From Amorphochlora amoebiformis (taxonomy: Eukaryota > Cercozoa > Chlorarachniophyceae), in assembly GCA_054601695.1 (NCBI GenBank), contig BAAHQB010000289.1, positions 62,001 through 126,000 of the forward strand: DNA of 64,000 bases, read 5' to 3'. Of the stretch, positions 53,636 through 64,000 are shown in pieces. A program made the translations under genes and the position numbers. The stretch's first letter is position 1; each line of letters starts with the position of its first letter. The notes under the pieces were generated by a model that had not been told where the DNA came from, searched no databases, and saw only the letters and a program-made list of their open reading frames with translations.

Positions 53636-53774
53636 GCACAATAGCGTATACGAGTCTTGAATTCCCTCGTGATTGACGTTTGGTAGCACCGTAGCTATAG
53701 CTACGCATCTCTGCATGTACTTTCTAGGCTACTGCACTTGGATGCATATATGATCGACGGCTTGTATGAAAACA
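53636..53774 (-). repeat. right arm of ~140-bp inverted repeat
   Basis: Reverse complement of 47476-47626; best core 53653-53751. One arm has a few extra bases (CATCTCTG) beside GTAGCTATAGCTAC. No target-site duplication can be assigned because both outer flanks are TA-rich. Confidence 0.85.
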
Positions 53775-53841
53775 TATATATATATAAAAATATATATATA
53801 TATATATATGTATGTGTACATATATATCATGATATATATGT

Positions 53842-53891
<50 letters not shown>

Positions 53892-53970
53892 CATAATATT
53901 ATATATATATATATATCATATATGATGACTCACGCATCAAGTAGCACTCATCATACACATCTCCCACAAT

Positions 53971-54624
53971 TCACTTGGCACGTGTTCTCTGAGAAATACA
54001 ACCCTCATTCACGCCCGCAGCGATAGAAAACGCCATCGCAAGGACAGCAAGAGCAAACCCAGCACCCAGCTGAACATAGTCTCCCAAGTCGAAAGTATCA
54101 TTTACATTCTTGAAGTAGCTGACGATCTCTTCATGACATCCTCCAGCCCACGTGGTCCACGAGGCCAGCGAGGCAACACCCATCGTTCCGCAGGCGGCCA
54201 TAGCAAGAAACTTCTTGCTACAGCTGTTGTCTGAGTTGCTTTGCGCATCGTTCTTGCGCATGAGCACGACAGCGACAGCGATGATGGAGGCCACGAGCCC
54301 AATAGTTAGCATCGTGACTGTCGAGGCCCCGGCGTCGTGGCATTTATGACAGTAATCGGCACTGCACTTGTCATCATCGTCATATTGGCCGTTAGTAGAG
54401 TCTCTAGTGCCAGGGCTGGATTCGATGAAGCCTTTGAAGCCCAGAAGACCATAGTCAAAGACATACTGGGTCCTGGTGGTGGTCGATCCGAAGTTGACCT
54501 CATAGGTGGCGTCTAGAGTGCTCCAACCTATATCTCCCTGCGCTCCGACATAAGCAACTATTCCGAAAATGACGGTAGCACCGAGAAGAAAAAGCGAGAT
54601 ATTGTGGCGGGTATTGGCATTCAT
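53971..54624 (-). CDS. four-transmembrane protein, claudin/PMP22- or amastin-like topology, intronless
   Basis: 217 residues, start ATG 54624 giving [20 protein letters not shown]. Hydrophobic segments at about 8-28, 97-121, 136-156 and 183-206. A large loop (29-95) between TM1 and TM2 is acidic and ends with Cys-rich [11 protein letters not shown]; a second loop holds [11 protein letters not shown]. Short basic termini (C-terminal SQRTRAK) suggest both ends are cytosolic. This is the layout of tetraspan surface proteins such as claudin, PMP22 or amastin, but I see no diagnostic motif and do not assign a family. Single exon, next to but outside the inverted repeats. Confidence 0.82.
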   Translation of the reverse strand: MNANTRHNISLFLLGATVIFGIVAYVGAQGDIGWSTLDATYEVNFGSTTTRTQYVFDYGLLGFKGFIESSPGTRDSTNGQYDDDDKCSADYCHKCHDAGASTVTMLTIGLVASIIAVAVVLMRKNDAQSNSDNSCSKKFLAMAACGTMGVASLASWTTWAGGCHEEIVSYFKNVNDTFDLGDYVQLGAGFALAVLAMAFSIAAGVNEGCISQRTRAK

Positions 54625-54970
54625 ATCTCGGGGTCGGTGGGGGTGGGTTCAGTGCTGGAAACTGCCAGGATTTGAGCTTGTTCTTATGGACGGAGGAGCC
54701 CCTGATAAGGCTGATTCCCGCTGCTTAACAACTTTAGTGTGGATTTTAAGCTTCTATATTAAGTGACTTGGGCTCTATTAAGGATTCATAGAAGATCATA
54801 TTTGTCTGAAGTGGGGTGAACTTTAGGCACTTTTGACATAAAAAAAATCATAGATATCTGATGATGCTTCCTTACAGTTTGTTTCCGTCGACTTCAAATT
54901 TTTTTAAATCTTTCAGGCCTAGCCTGGGCGGAGTGGTTTGATATTAAAATTCTAGATACTCTAGAATCCG

Positions 54971-55031
<61 letters not shown>

Positions 55032-55482
55032 CCATGATAATATTGTATATATATATATATATATATTATAATATATATATATACACATACACATATTATA
55101 TATCTAGTACTAAACTCCTACTATTTATATGTAATATTAAGTTTTAATCATCAGTGGCCGTAAACCATAACTTTCTGCAAAGGTTTACTAGAAGTTGTAC
55201 AATATTTATGTCATGTCTAGCATGTACTAGATGTAGTTCTAGCTCTAGAGGTGTATATTACACTGTACTAGCTAGACATTATCTAGATTATCAAATTATT
55301 GTGATCTAAATAACTCTAGTAACCTAGTGACCTGGGTGACTACCGCATTTGGTGACCTAGGAGTAGAGGTAACCTGATATGCAGTTCTAGTACTAGTAGT
55401 ACTAGTAGTATTTCTAGTATCTAGGTATTTACTAGATGCGTATCAGGTATATAAAATTATATATATATATATATATATCTAG

Positions 55483-55513
<31 letters not shown>

Positions 55514-55839
55514 ATATATATATCTAAGATATATTTACTAGATATAATATTATATCCTAGATATTTAGTACAAATTACATATAATCATAAAGTTACATAT
55601 AATAGGAACCTAGGGAACCTAGGGAACTTAGATAACATCTAGAGCATCTGGATATGATATGTATACTATATACTAGTATACAGTATAAATAAATATATAT
55701 ATATATATATATACATATATTATCTAGATTATCTAGTTATATGTAATGTACATATATATATATATATGTAGGTAGAACATACATCTAGACATACATCTAG
55801 ATATATATATATATATATTAATATATATATATATATACA

Positions 55840-55894
<55 letters not shown>

Positions 55895-56497
55895 AACGTA
55901 TATATCACTGGATATAATTATAGATAGATCTATTAATTATAATAATCCAAAAGAATCATTGAAATATTAGTAGCATTATTAACAATCTAAGATAAAAATC
56001 ATTACAAATGAATAAAATGGATTTCAATCAATCACTATGGTAATCAGTCTACCAATTTTTAATCAACTTTTAAGCAGCCGGCACCACTAGACCGACTCCA
56101 GGACCCCCTCTTACTCAACTCTTCATTGACCAAGAGAGAGAGGGAGAGAGAGAGGGAGAGAAAGAGAGAGGGAGAGAGAGAGAGAGGGAGAGAGAGAGAG
56201 AGAGAGAGTTGGAGAGAGAGAGGGAGGGAGAGAGAGAGAGGGAGAGAGAGAGAGAGGGAGAGAGAGAGGGAGAGAGAGAGGGAGAGAGAGAGGGAGGGAG
56301 AGAGAGAGGAACGGAAACAGAGGGATAGAGAGAGTAAGAGAGAGAGAGAGGAGAGAGACAGGGCAGGAGAAAGATAAATTTCGGCTTTTGGTACGACTAG
56401 AACAGACTTTCCTTGAATATATAACGTCGAAGTAATTTTGAATGACGTATCCGAAAGATTTTAACATCCGGATATTCTCCCTCTCTCCTAACAATTG

Positions 56498-56567
<70 letters not shown>

Positions 56568-56797
56568 GTAGTCCTCCCTCTCTCCCAACAATGGGCATAC
56601 GTACGTACATGCATACTTGTATACACACACATATATATATATATAATATATATATATATATAGTATATATATATATATATATATATGTCACGTTGTATGT
56701 GTTATTCTACATCTGTAATATATCCTTCTACCTCTCTCCTAACATTTAGAATAGGTCTACTTGGCCCCCCCCCCCTTTTTTCTCCCTTTTTCATACC
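54625..56797. other. intergenic, TA- and CTAG-rich, with GA tract
   Basis: 54950-55900 is AT-rich with dense TCTAG/ACTAGT/AGATCTAG pieces like those at 4800-5060. 56127-56385 is a (GA)n polypurine tract. 56470-56760 has three copies of a CCTCTCTCCTAACAATTGGA-type island set in TA. No exon supported. Confidence 0.6.
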
Positions 56798-63958
<7,161 letters not shown>

Positions 63959-64000
63959 CTGACACGTGCATTTCTCACTCTCTCTTTCCATTTTTTTCGA

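Overview
The window is nuclear DNA of an intron-rich eukaryote, most likely a protist or microalga. Evidence: genes are broken into very short exons (15-360 nt) joined by GT-AG introns; most introns are filled with (TA)n; tracts of TTAGGG/CCCTAA telomere-type repeat are scattered inside introns and intergenic DNA; no bacterial operon signals are present. The first gene resembles plant/algal CbbY-type sugar-phosphate phosphatases, a weak hint of a photosynthetic lineage. I cannot name the species. The long reading frames rich in I/Y, in R/E/S/L and in G/L are microsatellite artefacts. Gene models were rebuilt by hand from splice signals, reading phase and family motifs.

Layout. 2-4671 (+): 3' part of a HAD-superfamily CbbY-like phosphatase. 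5287-27280 (-): aldose 1-epimerase (galactose mutarotase)-fold gene, about 30 exons over 22 kb, with all three key catalytic residues apparently replaced, an internal insertion and an acidic C-terminal extension. 29818-33297 (+): charged protein of unknown family. 34624-45562 (+): about 20-exon gene of unknown function with a probable C-terminal PH-like fold; its 5' end is unresolved. 45.6-54.6 kb: a different kind of DNA, less TA-rich, with intronless genes: a divergent pair of ankyrin-repeat paralogues between ~140-bp inverted repeats (47.48 and 53.77 kb), then a four-transmembrane protein just outside the right repeat. 56798-63958 (-): C-terminal part of an anoctamin/TMEM16-like membrane protein whose 5' end lies beyond the window.

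The most striking pattern is what I call exon-edge echoes. At about twenty exons the intron carries one to eight partial copies of the neighbouring exon edge together with its splice site, each copy separated by (TA)n. Copies of the exon start plus acceptor lie in the upstream intron; copies of the exon end plus donor lie in the downstream intron. The rule holds on both strands and in all four clearly intron-rich genes. It looks like repeated tandem duplication with one breakpoint in the exon and one in the intronic TA tract, occasionally inverted. It accounts for much intron growth and fills introns with decoy splice sites.

I see no rRNA, tRNA, CRISPR or classical transposase gene. The genes do not form an evident shared pathway.
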